Below the pieces are notes generated by a model that ran no database searches, was not told where the DNA came from, and saw only the letters and a program-made list of their open reading frames with translations. The position numbers and the translations under genes are program-made. Source: Ardenticatenaceae bacterium (GTDB taxonomy: Bacteria > Chloroflexota > Anaerolineae > Promineifilales > Promineifilaceae). From it: a stretch of DNA of 64,000 nucleotides. Below, piece by piece: positions 1 through 8,562 of this stretch. Location: positions 1 through 64,000 of the forward strand of contig JACKCD010000004.1 of assembly GCA_020634215.1 (NCBI GenBank). The letters are read 5' to 3'. Position 1 is the first letter of the stretch, and each line of letters begins with the position of its first letter.

Positions 1-115
1 GGTGGCCGTCAACCGTGCTGGCGATGACGGCGGGGTGGCGGGTGTAGGAGGGTGTCGTGTTGCCAGGTATTGGCGAAACGGCCGTTGTTGAGCCGGTTTG
101 GTTTGCTGCACTCAT
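1..115 (-). CDS. 5' end of an unidentified gene running off the window
   Basis: On the minus strand an ATG at 115 opens a frame that stays open to the window edge, about 38 codons beginning M-S-A-A-N-Q-T-G-S. A second minus frame from 191 closes at 9 and is less likely. The frame holds a copy of the AACGGCCGTT palindrome, read as T-A-V. The T/S/P-rich peptide is not diagnostic. It would be divergent from the gene at 230, with a TATGAT-like -10 near 137. The product cannot be assigned, and the call rests only on the open frame and position. Confidence 0.3.
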   Translation of the reverse strand, partial: MSAANQTGSTTAVSPIPGNTTPSYTRHPAVIASTVDGH

Positions 116-165
116 AGCGGCATAGTGTATCATAAGGATGGGTGAAGTGGGTTGTTGACGGTGCT

Positions 166-215
166 ATAATCTGAAAGTAGTGTCGAGGCATGCCTCGACA
201 CTACTTTCAGATTAT
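166..215. repeat. 50-bp perfect palindrome overlapping a -10 box
   Basis: Bases 166-190 and 191-215 are exact reverse complements with no spacer. The left arm begins inside a TATAAT hexamer (165-170) that would serve as the -10 of the downstream gene. The right arm ends 14 bases before its ATG. The transcript would begin within the left arm, so the 5' leader could fold back or the DNA could extrude a cruciform. The palindrome may be a regulator-binding site or a transcript-stabilising hairpin. No family is recognised. Confidence 0.9.
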
Positions 216-229
216 TTGGAGAGGACAAC

Positions 230-583
230 ATGGGATTTTTGAAACGTCTTTTTGGTGGTGGTGAGCAGAAAAGCAGCGCACAATACGTGGACAAGCAAGG
301 CATTTACTTTTATGTGCAGTGCGACAACTGTGGCAGTGTGGTGCGTGTGCGGGCTGACAAGCAGCATGATTTGCAAAACACAGGTGATGGCTTTACCTGG
401 TACAAGACGATTGTAGACAGCCGATGCTTTCGCCGGATGCAAACAGTGGTGCAGCTTAACGGCAGCTACGAGGTGTTGAGTGCTGAACTAGAGGGTGGCA
501 AATACATCACCGAGGCTGAGTACAAGCAGATTTTGGCGGCGCAGGAAGCGGCCAAGACGCAAGCAGCCGATGCAGAGGATTAG
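230..583 (+). CDS. Conserved small protein of unknown function
   Basis: This 117-residue soluble protein has no signal peptide. The ATG follows a GGAGAGG ribosome site at 218-224. It carries one C-x-x-C pair (C-D-N-C-G, about residues 32-36) that looks like half of a zinc knuckle, and one further Cys near residue 66. The tail is Ala/Gln-rich and helical. The gene lies 7 bases before lspA on the same strand, so the two are probably co-transcribed. The 50-bp palindrome covers its promoter. I do not recognise the family; a metal-binding role is only suggested by the Cys pair. Confidence 0.7.
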   Translation: MGFLKRLFGGGEQKSSAQYVDKQGIYFYVQCDNCGSVVRVRADKQHDLQNTGDGFTWYKTIVDSRCFRRMQTVVQLNGSYEVLSAELEGGKYITEAEYKQILAAQEAAKTQAADAED

Positions 584-590
584 GCCATCT

Positions 591-1103
591 ATGATTCCTT
601 ATCTGCTGTTAATGGGCGTGGCGTTTGCCCTGGATCGGCTGTCGAAGTGGTGGATGGCGGCGTATTTGGCGGAACATGGAACAACGGCCGTTAATGCCTT
701 CCTGACGCTGCGGGAAACGCACAATCGGGGGATGGCGTTGGGGCTGTTTCAGGGCAGCAGCTCTGTCGTAGGATGGGTGACGGTGGCGGTGCTGGTGGGG
801 ATGTTTGTCTACATGGTGCGACTGCCACCACAGCAATGGCTGATGCGGGCTGGGTTGGCGGTGCTGATTGGGGGAGCGGCGGGCAATTTGTGGGATCGCC
901 TGACAACGGGGGCGGTGCTGGATTTTATTGAGGTGCGGCCCCTGCCAACAGTTTTCAACGTAGCTGACATCTTGATTTACGTGGGGTTGTTTTTGCTGTT
1001 GGCAGGGACGTGGTGGCAGGGGGAAGAAACGGCCGTTATTCCCCAATCACCGCCCCCATCTGCTGCCGATAGCTTGCCAACGCCGCCTGACCCGCCGGTG
1101 TGA
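591..1103 (+). CDS. lspA: Lipoprotein signal peptidase (signal peptidase II)
   Basis: LspA is the membrane aspartyl protease that cuts the signal peptide from prolipoproteins after the lipobox Cys is lipidated. The 170 residues from the ATG at 591 fit the family length. Hallmarks in order: D-R-L-S-K at 15-19, T-H-N-R-G near 43-47, G-G-A-A-G-N-L-W-D-R-L at 94-104, D-F-I with catalytic Asp111, and F-N-V-A-D with catalytic Asp126. Four membrane spans are visible. The open frame extends upstream to 495, but this overlaps the previous gene and has no membrane segment, so 591 is preferred. The window encodes at least three lipoproteins as substrates. The C-terminal Pro-rich tail holds a palindrome copy and overlaps the convergent regulator gene. 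Confidence 0.93.
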   Translation: MIPYLLLMGVAFALDRLSKWWMAAYLAEHGTTAVNAFLTLRETHNRGMALGLFQGSSSVVGWVTVAVLVGMFVYMVRLPPQQWLMRAGLAVLIGGAAGNLWDRLTTGAVLDFIEVRPLPTVFNVADILIYVGLFLLLAGTWWQGEETAVIPQSPPPSAADSLPTPPDPPV

Positions 1104-1350
1104 GCCGACAAACCGTGCGTGGCGTTTTGCCGACAAAGCTTTTTTCCTGCACCAGATACTCCGCCTGTTCCAGCCGCGTCAGGTGTGAGGACAAATTGCC
1201 CTTAGTCAACCCCGTTGTCGTCAGCAAGTAGAGGAAATCCGCTTCTTGAACCGCCGACAGAATGGTAACAAGCAGCAGCCGGGCCGGTTCATGGATGATG
1301 CGGTCAATTTCTAACAGCCCCTGATATGCCTCACTCATTGCGTTTTCCAT
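1036..1350 (-). CDS. Winged-helix transcriptional regulator (MarR/ArsR-like, HTH_34 type)
   Basis: This 104-residue single-domain DNA-binding protein has a helix-turn-helix around residues 40-65 (L-T-K-G-N-L-S-S-H-L-T-R-L-E) followed by a wing (K-T-P-R-T-V-C-R-L-T-P-A-G). That is the layout of small regulators that start I-D-R-I-I-H-E-P-A-R. No sensor domain is attached. Its ATG shares the A of the upstream gene's TAA stop (TAATG), so it is translationally coupled to the membrane protein. The 3' end overlaps the convergent lspA end by 68 bases. It probably controls its own operon through the inverted repeat at 2003-2018. Confidence 0.85.
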   Translation of the reverse strand: MENAMSEAYQGLLEIDRIIHEPARLLLVTILSAVQEADFLYLLTTTGLTKGNLSSHLTRLEQAEYLVQEKSFVGKTPRTVCRLTPAGQAALASYRQQMGAVIGE

Positions 1351-1961
1351 TAAGAAATCTCCGGAATGGGGTGCTGGCGTAGATAGGTGGTGAACACGAT
1401 TAGCCCCATGAGCAACATGAGTACGCCCGTGCCGCCAAAGGTGATGGCGCTGCCCATGACTTCATTGGCGACAAACAGGGTTGCCAGCAGCCCAATGGCA
1501 AAGGCGATACCTGCGCTCAGGTAAAAGCGGGCGAGGGCGACGCGGTAGCCGATGATGCCCAGAATAAACGCCAGCAACGCCCCTTGTACAAACGCCATCT
1601 TGTTGAGCCAGGCGGGGAACAGGAACATCAGCAGCACTAGCAGGGCGGCAAACAGTGGCAGCAGCCAACGTTTGTTGTTGGGTTCGCCAGGGCGATAGGC
1701 GACATAGCCGGTGCGGGGGTAGGTGATGCGCTCTTTCAGCGACCCGACCAGCCATTTGATGCCAAAGGTGCCGCCAATGATGAGGATGGGGAGGATGATA
1801 ACGGCCGTTTTTAGCAGCCAACTGCCCTGTTCAAACTCTGCCCACCCAGCCAATACCAGACCAATGAAGGCAAACAACAGCCCAACGGCCGTTTCTACCA
1901 GCCCATCTACATAAAAGTAACGGTATGTTTCTTTAACAACCTTGTCCATTTGCTCAGACAT
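1350..1961 (-). CDS. Multi-span membrane protein paired with an HTH regulator
   Basis: About 203 residues from the ATG at 1961, which follows a GAGGTG ribosome site. The longer frame to 2063 runs through the promoter and is rejected. There are about six hydrophobic spans: two near residues 17-65 flanking a short loop, then a polar loop (R-T-G-Y-V-A-Y-R-P-G-E-P), then four more spans. No transport or catalytic motif is recognised. The stop overlaps the regulator's start, a common layout for a regulator and a membrane protein acting as a stress module. Function is unknown. Confidence 0.8.
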   Translation of the reverse strand: MSEQMDKVVKETYRYFYVDGLVETAVGLLFAFIGLVLAGWAEFEQGSWLLKTAVIILPILIIGGTFGIKWLVGSLKERITYPRTGYVAYRPGEPNNKRWLLPLFAALLVLLMFLFPAWLNKMAFVQGALLAFILGIIGYRVALARFYLSAGIAFAIGLLATLFVANEVMGSAITFGGTGVLMLLMGLIVFTTYLRQHPIPEIS

Positions 1962-1985
1962 GATACACCTCACGGTTCTTGTTTT

Positions 1986-2018
1986 TTTATACCGGTTTGC
2001 AACACAAACCAGTTTGTG
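1986..2018 (-). promoter_or_regulatory. Promoter and inverted-repeat operator of the HTH/membrane operon
   Basis: Reading the minus strand, a TATAAA -10 lies at 1991-1986. A perfect inverted repeat, CACAAAC-N2-GTTTGTG (2003-2018), covers the -35 zone. The arms and spacing suit a dimeric winged-helix regulator, most simply the regulator encoded in the same operon. Confidence 0.55.
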
Positions 2019-2086
2019 ATATTTTACACAAAACAAAGACAAACACAAGATGATCTTTGTCATATCTCAATGGTGACAAAGCAAGA

Positions 2087-3715
2087 TTAGGGCTTTTTTT
2101 CTTGTTTACGATTGAAAAGGAGGGTAGCCGAGATGACGCTGGCGGCTGCGAGGATGCTCCAGTTGAGTTGGGCAAGCTTTTTTTCCACTCGTTCCAGCCG
2201 TCGGTGCAGATCTTTGTCGCTAGTTTGAAGCTGTAAACGGCCGTTTTCCGCCGCCGTCACCAATCGCTGAATGCGCCCCGGCAAACCTAGATACGGGCGA
2301 ATCGCCTCGCGCAGTGCTTCGCCGGGGCCTTCGGCCATTTGCTCTTTCAGCAGTGCCAGCCCATATTTTTCAATTTGGTACCAGGGGTTGATTTCCGGGT
2401 CGAGCAACGACACCAATCCCGACACCATCCCCAACGCCCGCCCTAGGTAGATAAAATCCTGCGGAATCTGAAAGGGGAAATCAAAGAGGATGTCGCGGAA
2501 CTCTTTGCCTAGTTCCTGCACTTCCTGCGGGTCGGGGCGAGCCAAATCGAGCAGCTTGCGCCCCCAAATGCGCTCCAGCAGCACCGCCTGCGCCTCGGTG
2601 ATGCGCTCCAGATCGGCACCGGGCAGGAAAAAGCCGAGGTCGCGGTACGCTTCGGTTAGTTTTTGCGCGTCTTTTTGCGTCACGCTCACCAGGAGCTTGC
2701 TGAGGTTGTTGCCAACAAAGTTTGGCACACGCCCCATCATGCCAAAGTCAATAAAGATAAGGACAAAGGGGCATGATTCTGTTTCGGGATCCCAGGCCAC
2801 GTCATCGCGGGGGCGGATGAACAAGTTGCCGGGATGGGGATCGGCGTGGAAGAAGCGTTCGCGGAAGATTTGGCGGAAGTAAGCGTCTAGCACGCGGTCG
2901 GCAACTTCGGCGGGGTTTATGTTAACGGCCGTTATCCGCGTCACATCCGTAATCTTAATTGCCTCAACATCTTCCAGCACAATCACCCGGCTGGTGCAAT
3001 GTTCACGATAGATGCGTGGCGCATAAATGCCGTCATCATCGGCAAAAATGGCGGCAAAACGGGCGGCATTTTCGATTTCCTGCCCATAATCTAGCTCTTC
3101 GTACAGGGTGACGGCGAATTCTTCCAGCAGGGCGGGCACATCGGCGCGGCGGCCAATGGGACGATAGCGCATAATCCAGCGTGCCACCACGCGCAGTGCC
3201 GCCAAATCTACCTGCACAATCTCTTCAATGTGGGGACGCTGAATTTTGATGACTACCGATTCGCCGGGTTCATTCTCGCTAACTGGCAGCAGTTGCCCCC
3301 GGTGTGCTTGCCCCAGCGAAGCGGCGGCGATGGGTTGTTCATCTACATGAACAAAACGTGCCGACAGGTCGCCAAGCTCTATACGCAGCGTCTCGAAGAT
3401 GATCCAGGAGGGCACGGGGGGAACTTCGTCCTGCAATCCTTGCAGTTCTTCGGTGATTTCGGGAGGCAGCACGTCTACACGGGCACTGAGAAATTGGCCG
3501 AGCTTGATCATGACCCCGCCCATTTCGATGGCGAGACGACGGAAACGGCCGGCCCAGCGCCGCCAGCGTGTGGGTCGGCTGGCAAGCACGCGGTTGCCCA
3601 GCAGCGGCAGCCGCCGGATGAACAAATCCCACCAGATGACGTGGAGAATGATGCCGCCAAAGAAGATGAGGATACGACGATAACGGCCGTTTTTGTCGGT
3701 TGACAGGCTAGACAT
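2087..3715 (-). CDS. ABC1/UbiB-family atypical kinase
   Basis: This 542-residue protein belongs to the ABC1 (AarF/UbiB/COQ8) family, atypical kinase-fold ATPases that support quinone or lipid metabolism at the membrane. Visible hallmarks are the K-x-G-Q motif (I-K-L-G-Q-F-L-S-A-R), the invariant A-A-S-L-G-Q-A-H segment, the catalytic loop F-H-A-D-P-H-P-G-N, and the D-F-G motif in F-I-D-F-G-M-M-G. An N-terminal hydrophobic segment (residues about 15-30) and a C-terminal one (A-A-A-S-V-I-S-A-T-L-L-F) are probable anchors. I choose the ATG at 3715; the frame runs back to 3841, but the added residues do not resemble the family. There is no clear ribosome site. A menaquinone-related role fits the ubiE gene elsewhere in the window. 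Confidence 0.88.
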   Translation of the reverse strand: MSSLSTDKNGRYRRILIFFGGIILHVIWWDLFIRRLPLLGNRVLASRPTRWRRWAGRFRRLAIEMGGVMIKLGQFLSARVDVLPPEITEELQGLQDEVPPVPSWIIFETLRIELGDLSARFVHVDEQPIAAASLGQAHRGQLLPVSENEPGESVVIKIQRPHIEEIVQVDLAALRVVARWIMRYRPIGRRADVPALLEEFAVTLYEELDYGQEIENAARFAAIFADDDGIYAPRIYREHCTSRVIVLEDVEAIKITDVTRITAVNINPAEVADRVLDAYFRQIFRERFFHADPHPGNLFIRPRDDVAWDPETESCPFVLIFIDFGMMGRVPNFVGNNLSKLLVSVTQKDAQKLTEAYRDLGFFLPGADLERITEAQAVLLERIWGRKLLDLARPDPQEVQELGKEFRDILFDFPFQIPQDFIYLGRALGMVSGLVSLLDPEINPWYQIEKYGLALLKEQMAEGPGEALREAIRPYLGLPGRIQRLVTAAENGRLQLQTSDKDLHRRLERVEKKLAQLNWSILAAASVISATLLFNRKQEKKP

Positions 3716-3944
3716 AAAAATAAATCCAGTCGGTATTATAAGCCGAACCCGGCAACTATGACAGGTAGATGGGAACATTTGCGTAATTTGGGTTGGCCTC
3801 GCTAGAATAGGAGCTATAGATTCTGTCTGGAATAACCACAAAATGGCTTCCCGCTACTGGGAATTTCTTCACAAGTGCTGGTGGTTTTGTACTGATCTGT
3901 CATCCTTGCCAACAAAACGATCAGCCTCTCAAATTGGTGTTGTT

Positions 3945-4580
3945 ATGAGTTTATCTGCTGAAGAAGGCAAGCAATATTTTTACCCCAACCGCTGGGCGCG
4001 GATTGTGTTGGAGTCGGCGGAGGAGATCATTGGTGATAAGGGCGTGGCGGCATTGCTCAATTTGGCTGGTTTGCCGCAATATATTGGCAACTATCCGCCG
4101 GACAACATGAAAAAAGAGTTCTCGTTTGAGGACATGGGCAAGCTCCAGCAGGCATTTTGGGATATGTCGGGGGCGCGAGGGGCGCGGGTGTTTGCCACGC
4201 GAGCGGGGGAAAAGTCGTTTAACGATGGGCTAAAGAGCTTTGGCTCGGTGGCAAAAGCGGCGCAAGTAGCCATGAAGATTGGTTCGCTGGAGAAGCGAAT
4301 GAGCGTGGGGCTGGCCTTTTTTGCCCGTTTTTTTAACACCGTCAGCGATCAGGTGGTGTCGGTGGATGAGAATGAGAACGAATGGCACTGGAACATTGAG
4401 CGCTGCCCGATGTGTACGGGGCGGAAGACGGATAGCCCTGTGTGCCATCTGGCGGTGGGGGTATTGCAGGGGGCGTTTACCTGGGGAAGTGACGGGCAGC
4501 GGTTCCGCATGACGCCAGTGAAATGCCAGGGAATGGGGGATGAGGTAGGGGTGATTAACATTGAGAAAAAACCGCTGTAG
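3945..4580 (+). CDS. Cys-rich protein resembling V4R-domain proteins
   Basis: 211 residues from the ATG at 3945; the frame is open back to 3843 but lacks support there. The layout recalls V4R/BchJ-like small-molecule-binding domains. The N-terminus is helical with Y-F-Y-P-N-R-W, and the C-terminus contains C-P-M-C, two further Cys residues and the C-x-G-M-G-D-E signature (usual form C-x-A-x-G-D). The four Cys could bind metal. The assignment is by resemblance only. The gene is divergent from the ABC1 kinase gene and is followed directly by a strong terminator, so it is probably monocistronic. Confidence 0.6.
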   Translation: MSLSAEEGKQYFYPNRWARIVLESAEEIIGDKGVAALLNLAGLPQYIGNYPPDNMKKEFSFEDMGKLQQAFWDMSGARGARVFATRAGEKSFNDGLKSFGSVAKAAQVAMKIGSLEKRMSVGLAFFARFFNTVSDQVVSVDENENEWHWNIERCPMCTGRKTDSPVCHLAVGVLQGAFTWGSDGQRFRMTPVKCQGMGDEVGVINIEKKPL

Positions 4581-4616
4581 CCGTTGCAGCGAGTGGTAGA
4601 CGTGAAAAAAGCGTGA

Positions 4617-4650
4617 ACGGGTGTTCTATATCATAGGACACCCGTTTTTT
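4617..4650 (+). terminator. Rho-independent terminator
   Basis: The stem ACGGGTGT / ACACCCGT, extended by CTA/TAG across one mismatch, is followed by six T (4645-4650). It ends the V4R-like gene. A TATAAT-like hexamer follows at 4651-4657 and may start transcription of the next gene. Confidence 0.85.
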
Positions 4651-4819
4651 GTATAATGGCGTTGTTACATAGCGCAGGAGGAATTGGCTGGCAAGCTTGG
4701 TAATTTCTCTCAAACGGCCGTTTTTCCGCTTCACAGACACACATCACAGCCAATATCGTTCAGAGCGGCCATTTCCTTGTAATTTAGCCAGTTCTCTCCA
4801 ACAGACGATGGAGGGTCAC

Positions 4820-5947
4820 ATGTCTACAATTTATTCGGTTCAGCACACCATTGGGAGCTGGGTAAGCTCGGCGCAACTGCGGCGCTACCGGGTGGGGGTG
4901 CTACTGGCGGCATTGTTTCTCATAGGCTTGGTGGGAGTCAGGACAGTTCAATCCAGCACCATTCCCACGATTTCGGTCGTCAGCGTGAAGGCTGATGAGA
5001 GTGTTACCATTCGTACCCATGATTTTCCGGCTGGGTATAATTTTGTTGTAACTATGGGCTACATGGGAACGGCCGGGATTGGCGGCACTGTGGTGGCGAC
5101 AACGGCATCGGGCAATGGCGGCTCATTTGATGTGACTTACCCGATTCCAGAGGGACTGCGAGGGCAGCAGCAAATTGCGATTCGGCTGCAAACGGAACAC
5201 TTGTACCCATATTATGCGTTTAACTGGTTTTACAACAATACGGCACCTGCTCCACCGTCTGAAGCGGGTACAGGTGGGATGTCTGGCTACACGGGGATTC
5301 CAACGTTTAAAATAACGGCCGTTGATCCCGATAAAAGTGTGACGATTGAAACCAACAATTTTCCGGCTAACCAAACGTTTACCTTGACGATGGGGGCGTA
5401 TGGGACGATGGGGATTGGCGGAACGGCCGTTGACACCTTTGATTCCGGCGCGGGCGGCACATTCAGCAAAACCTTCACTATTCCCACAGCCTATCATGGT
5501 TACGAGCGCATTGCTATTCGCGCCCAAACCGCCCATGCCAACCCGTATTACGCCTATAACTGGTTTTTTAACAACAGCGCAAACTCATCGGCAACACCAG
5601 AACCAATAACACCTACTCCCACAGCCACACCATCTGTTAATGTGCCTCCGTTCGAGGGAACGCCTTCGTTCAAGGTATGTAGCGTGGTACAAAATGGGAG
5701 TGTCACCATTTCCACCAGCAAGCTGCCAGCCAACCAAACCTTCACCGTGCTAATGGGGGCAATGTATACACAGGGAATAGATGGTGTACAGGCGGGCACT
5801 TTCAACTCTGGTGATGGCAATGAGCAGCAGCAGACGTTCACCATACCCACTGAACTGCACGGTGCTTATCGTATTGCCATACGTATCCAAGTTGGCGACT
5901 ATTATGCCTATAACTGGTTTTACAATACCACCGCCACGGTTTGCTGA
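4820..5947 (+). CDS. Secreted protein with three repeated beta-rich domains
   Basis: 375 residues from the ATG at 4820, which has a GGAGG site; upstream codons to 4697 lack one. A signal/anchor segment lies at about residues 27-45 (V-G-V-L-L-A-A-L-F-L-I-G-L-V-G-V). Three homologous repeats of about 90-100 residues follow, each with S-V-T-I-x-T, F-P-A-x-x-x-F, M-G-x-M/Y-G-T-x-G-I-G-G and a closing Y-Y-A-Y-N-W-F-Y-N-N/T. Repeats two and three are separated by a T/P-rich linker. The family is not recognised; the repeats look like extracellular beta-sandwich modules and may bind a surface ligand. It lies next to another secreted protein. Confidence 0.8.
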   Translation: MSTIYSVQHTIGSWVSSAQLRRYRVGVLLAALFLIGLVGVRTVQSSTIPTISVVSVKADESVTIRTHDFPAGYNFVVTMGYMGTAGIGGTVVATTASGNGGSFDVTYPIPEGLRGQQQIAIRLQTEHLYPYYAFNWFYNNTAPAPPSEAGTGGMSGYTGIPTFKITAVDPDKSVTIETNNFPANQTFTLTMGAYGTMGIGGTAVDTFDSGAGGTFSKTFTIPTAYHGYERIAIRAQTAHANPYYAYNWFFNNSANSSATPEPITPTPTATPSVNVPPFEGTPSFKVCSVVQNGSVTISTSKLPANQTFTVLMGAMYTQGIDGVQAGTFNSGDGNEQQQTFTIPTELHGAYRIAIRIQVGDYYAYNWFYNTTATVC

Positions 5948-5957
5948 TGCCACACGC

Positions 5958-5999
5958 AACAGGTGACGGCCGGCCAATAACCGTCTTCCGTCACCTGTT
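5958..5999. terminator. Hairpin after the three-repeat secreted protein
   Basis: A perfect 12-bp stem, AACAGGTGACGG / CCGTCACCTGTT, has an 18-base loop and is followed by a T-rich but interrupted tail (ATGTCTTTATTTT). It is a probable terminator or mRNA-stabilising hairpin. Confidence 0.65.
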
Positions 6000-6113
6000 A
6001 TGTCTTTATTTTACCACTCATACCCATATGGAACGGCTTAGGCCGGTGAGGTTCCCTTGCCACCTATTTAATGGTACAGTTACCGTCGTGCGATGAACCT
6101 ACTTTAGGAGAAC

Positions 6114-8489
6114 ATGATGGCAACTGTACGTGCTCATTCCCCCATTGGTTATTATTGGTTTGTTTTAGCGATAGCTGGCTTGTTGGCTGGGTTAAGCGGC
6201 CAAACTTATGCGAGCCATATTCAAGCTGCTGCTTCCTTTGCCGACCCTGGCCCGGTGGTGCAAACGCACCACGAAACGATTCCCAACCCAGTTTATGGTT
6301 CGGCGCAGCGAGTGGTAGCTGGGTGCAAGGGTGTAGCGACGCCATGCGCTTGGGAAGCGGCGTCTACGTGGACAACGGGGGCTGTGCCAGATGGCAACAG
6401 TTTGGTGATTGTGGATGGGGTAGTACGCATTGGGGGAGAAACGGCCGTTTCCCGTTCCATAGGCATCTACCCCGGCGGCCAACTCAGCTTTGACCCCAAC
6501 GCCAACACTCGTCTGCGAACGGCCGATCTCGTCGTCTTTGAAGGCGGTAGCCTGGAAATTGGGCGCGTCAGCCAGCCTATTGCCGACAACAAAACCGCCG
6601 AAATCATCATCCGTGATCTCCCGTTTTCGCCCGATGACCCCAAACAGCATCTACGCGGCATTGTGGTGGTCAATGGCACCATTTCAGCCCACGGGCGCGG
6701 CGTATGGGAAGCGTTTATTCGCACGGGCGCTGAGCCAACGGCCGGAAGTAAAACCATCACCCTGTCCACATCGGCCAAAGCAGCCAACTGGCATGTAGGG
6801 GACGAACTGGTGTTGCCTACCTCTAGCCAATGCCCCATTGCCACCACCGAGGGCACCTGCCCCATCGAAACCGAAGACCTTACCATTACCGCCATCGCCC
6901 CCGACGGCATGAGCCTAACCGTCACTCAACCCCTTGAGTTTGACCATCCCGGTGCGCGTGACCGCAACGGCCACCTCGACTTTTTGCCCCACGTCGTCAA
7001 CAAAAGTCGCAACATCGTCATTCGCTCGGAAAACCCAAACGGCATTCGCGGCCACGTCATGCTGCACGGCCGTGCCGTCGTAGATATTCGCTACGTGCGC
7101 TTCCAAGACCTTGGCCGCACCGACATTCGTGACCTGGGCGACGACAACCAAAAAGGACGTTATCCGCTGCACGCCCACCACCTCATCGGCCCAGCCACCC
7201 CTCTGCCCAACGGCTACCAGTTTATGCTCTACGGCAACGTCATTGATTTTGGCCCCGAAAACCGGGAACAAGACCGCAAATGGGGGTTAACCATTCACGG
7301 CAGCCATTTTGGGCTGATTGAGCAAAACATTGTGGATTATGCTTCCGGCGCGGGCATCGTTACCGAGGATGCGACGGAAACAGGCAATGAGTTCCTCTAC
7401 AACTTTGTCGTGCGCGTGGTGGGTGGCAATGGTGAACGGTTTGAAGACCAAGACATCTCTGACGGCAGCAAGCTGGGACGGGCTGGCATTGCCTACTGGT
7501 TTAACGGCGGTGGTGGCAATGTTTACCGCCACAACATTGCGGCCGCAGTGGAAGAGTGTATCTACTGCTATGGTTTCAAATTTGACAACGTTTACAACGG
7601 CGATGTCATGATTCCTGTTGCCCAGGGTGCCGATCCCCACGACGGCGGCGGCAAGATGGTTGATTCCTACACCATTGGCCTGACCGATTTTGCCAACAAC
7701 GAGGCGTATGCCGTGCCTAACGGCATCACCATTTGGTGGGTTTGTACCGAATACGAGACGCCGCGTGAAGGCTGCTCCAGCCTGATGAAAGATTTTGTGG
7801 TGTGGCACCACCACCGCTGGGGCTATTTTGCCTATGAAACCAACGCCATGACCATTGATGGCTTTATCCATCGTGGCGATGTGACCCGCTTGGAAAACGA
7901 GTACGAAGTGGTGACTTCGCTTTATCTGGTGGACTATTTGCAGCGGCAAACGGTGATTCGCAACGCCGATTTGCAGGGGGCGATGCTGGGGATTGAAATG
8001 CCGGTAAACCGGGATGCACGCGGCAGCGATGGGGATAATGTGGGAATTACGCGGGTGGAAAACAGCCTGATTGTGGCACCCACGGGAATGCTCATCTCAT
8101 CCCCCTCTTCAACGAACGGGGCAGATGATTTGTCGCCACAGCGCACCATTTTGCGTAACGTGCAGTTTGCCTATCCGCCGCAGCGCCAAAATAAGTTCAT
8201 CAGTATCAATGGCGATGGAGCCAGTGCGGCCACTTCCAACAACCCGAATGCACGAAACGACATCTGGATTATTGATTACAACAAGCCGGTTGGGGAAGAT
8301 GGCCCAGATTTGTATATCTCGCCCCGCTATCAGCCTAAATCACGCTGCGATAATGCGCTGGGGGATTGTAGCAACGATATTAGCGGTAGCTTCCCGGCTA
8401 TTGAAGGGGGCTACATTTACCCGCTGGCCGATGATTTGATTCCCCCGCCGGTGGGGGCGCACAAGGTTTATTTGCCAATCTTGAAGTGA
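6114..8489 (+). CDS. Secreted G8-domain / parallel beta-helix protein (CEMIP/TMEM2-like)
   Basis: 791 residues with a signal peptide (hydrophobic A-I-A-G-L-L-A-G-L-S-G near residues 19-30). The first third has G8-domain features: W-E-A-A-S-T-W-T-T-G-A-V-P-D, then V-D-G-V-V-R-I and I-x-P-G-G-Q-L-S-F. The middle is a right-handed beta-helix with G-R-Y-P-L-H-A-H-H-L, matching the R-Y-P-x-H-x-H signature of eukaryotic CEMIP/TMEM2 hyaluronan-degrading proteins, and G-G-G-G-N-V-Y-R-H-N. The C-terminus is V-Y-L-P-I-L-K, also seen on the 28.4 kb surface protein. The sequence supports an extracellular polysaccharide-binding or -cleaving protein. Hyaluronan as substrate would be a guess. Confidence 0.85.
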   Translation: MMATVRAHSPIGYYWFVLAIAGLLAGLSGQTYASHIQAAASFADPGPVVQTHHETIPNPVYGSAQRVVAGCKGVATPCAWEAASTWTTGAVPDGNSLVIVDGVVRIGGETAVSRSIGIYPGGQLSFDPNANTRLRTADLVVFEGGSLEIGRVSQPIADNKTAEIIIRDLPFSPDDPKQHLRGIVVVNGTISAHGRGVWEAFIRTGAEPTAGSKTITLSTSAKAANWHVGDELVLPTSSQCPIATTEGTCPIETEDLTITAIAPDGMSLTVTQPLEFDHPGARDRNGHLDFLPHVVNKSRNIVIRSENPNGIRGHVMLHGRAVVDIRYVRFQDLGRTDIRDLGDDNQKGRYPLHAHHLIGPATPLPNGYQFMLYGNVIDFGPENREQDRKWGLTIHGSHFGLIEQNIVDYASGAGIVTEDATETGNEFLYNFVVRVVGGNGERFEDQDISDGSKLGRAGIAYWFNGGGGNVYRHNIAAAVEECIYCYGFKFDNVYNGDVMIPVAQGADPHDGGGKMVDSYTIGLTDFANNEAYAVPNGITIWWVCTEYETPREGCSSLMKDFVVWHHHRWGYFAYETNAMTIDGFIHRGDVTRLENEYEVVTSLYLVDYLQRQTVIRNADLQGAMLGIEMPVNRDARGSDGDNVGITRVENSLIVAPTGMLISSPSSTNGADDLSPQRTILRNVQFAYPPQRQNKFISINGDGASAATSNNPNARNDIWIIDYNKPVGEDGPDLYISPRYQPKSRCDNALGDCSNDISGSFPAIEGGYIYPLADDLIPPPVGAHKVYLPILK

Positions 8490-8549
8490 AGCGGATTGTT
8501 ATTGGCTCAATGACTTGAATTTGGCCGCTTTGTATGGGCTTTAGTAGTG

Positions 8550-8555
8550 TATAAT
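8550..8555 (+). promoter_or_regulatory. -10 box placed for a leaderless transcript
   Basis: TATAAT lies at 8550-8555, with the ATG at 8563 only 7 bases downstream. The expected transcription start falls at or next to the ATG. The ATG at 8554 is part of the -10 itself and so cannot be the start. Confidence 0.6.
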
Positions 8556-8562
8556 GAACTCC

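Noticed and set aside
7287..7949. 220-codon minus frame opposite the G8 protein
   Set aside because: Antisense to a well-supported secreted protein and without family features.
6114..8489. Calling the G8 protein a hyaluronidase
   Set aside because: Only motif resemblance to CEMIP/TMEM2 is visible; the substrate cannot be read from sequence.
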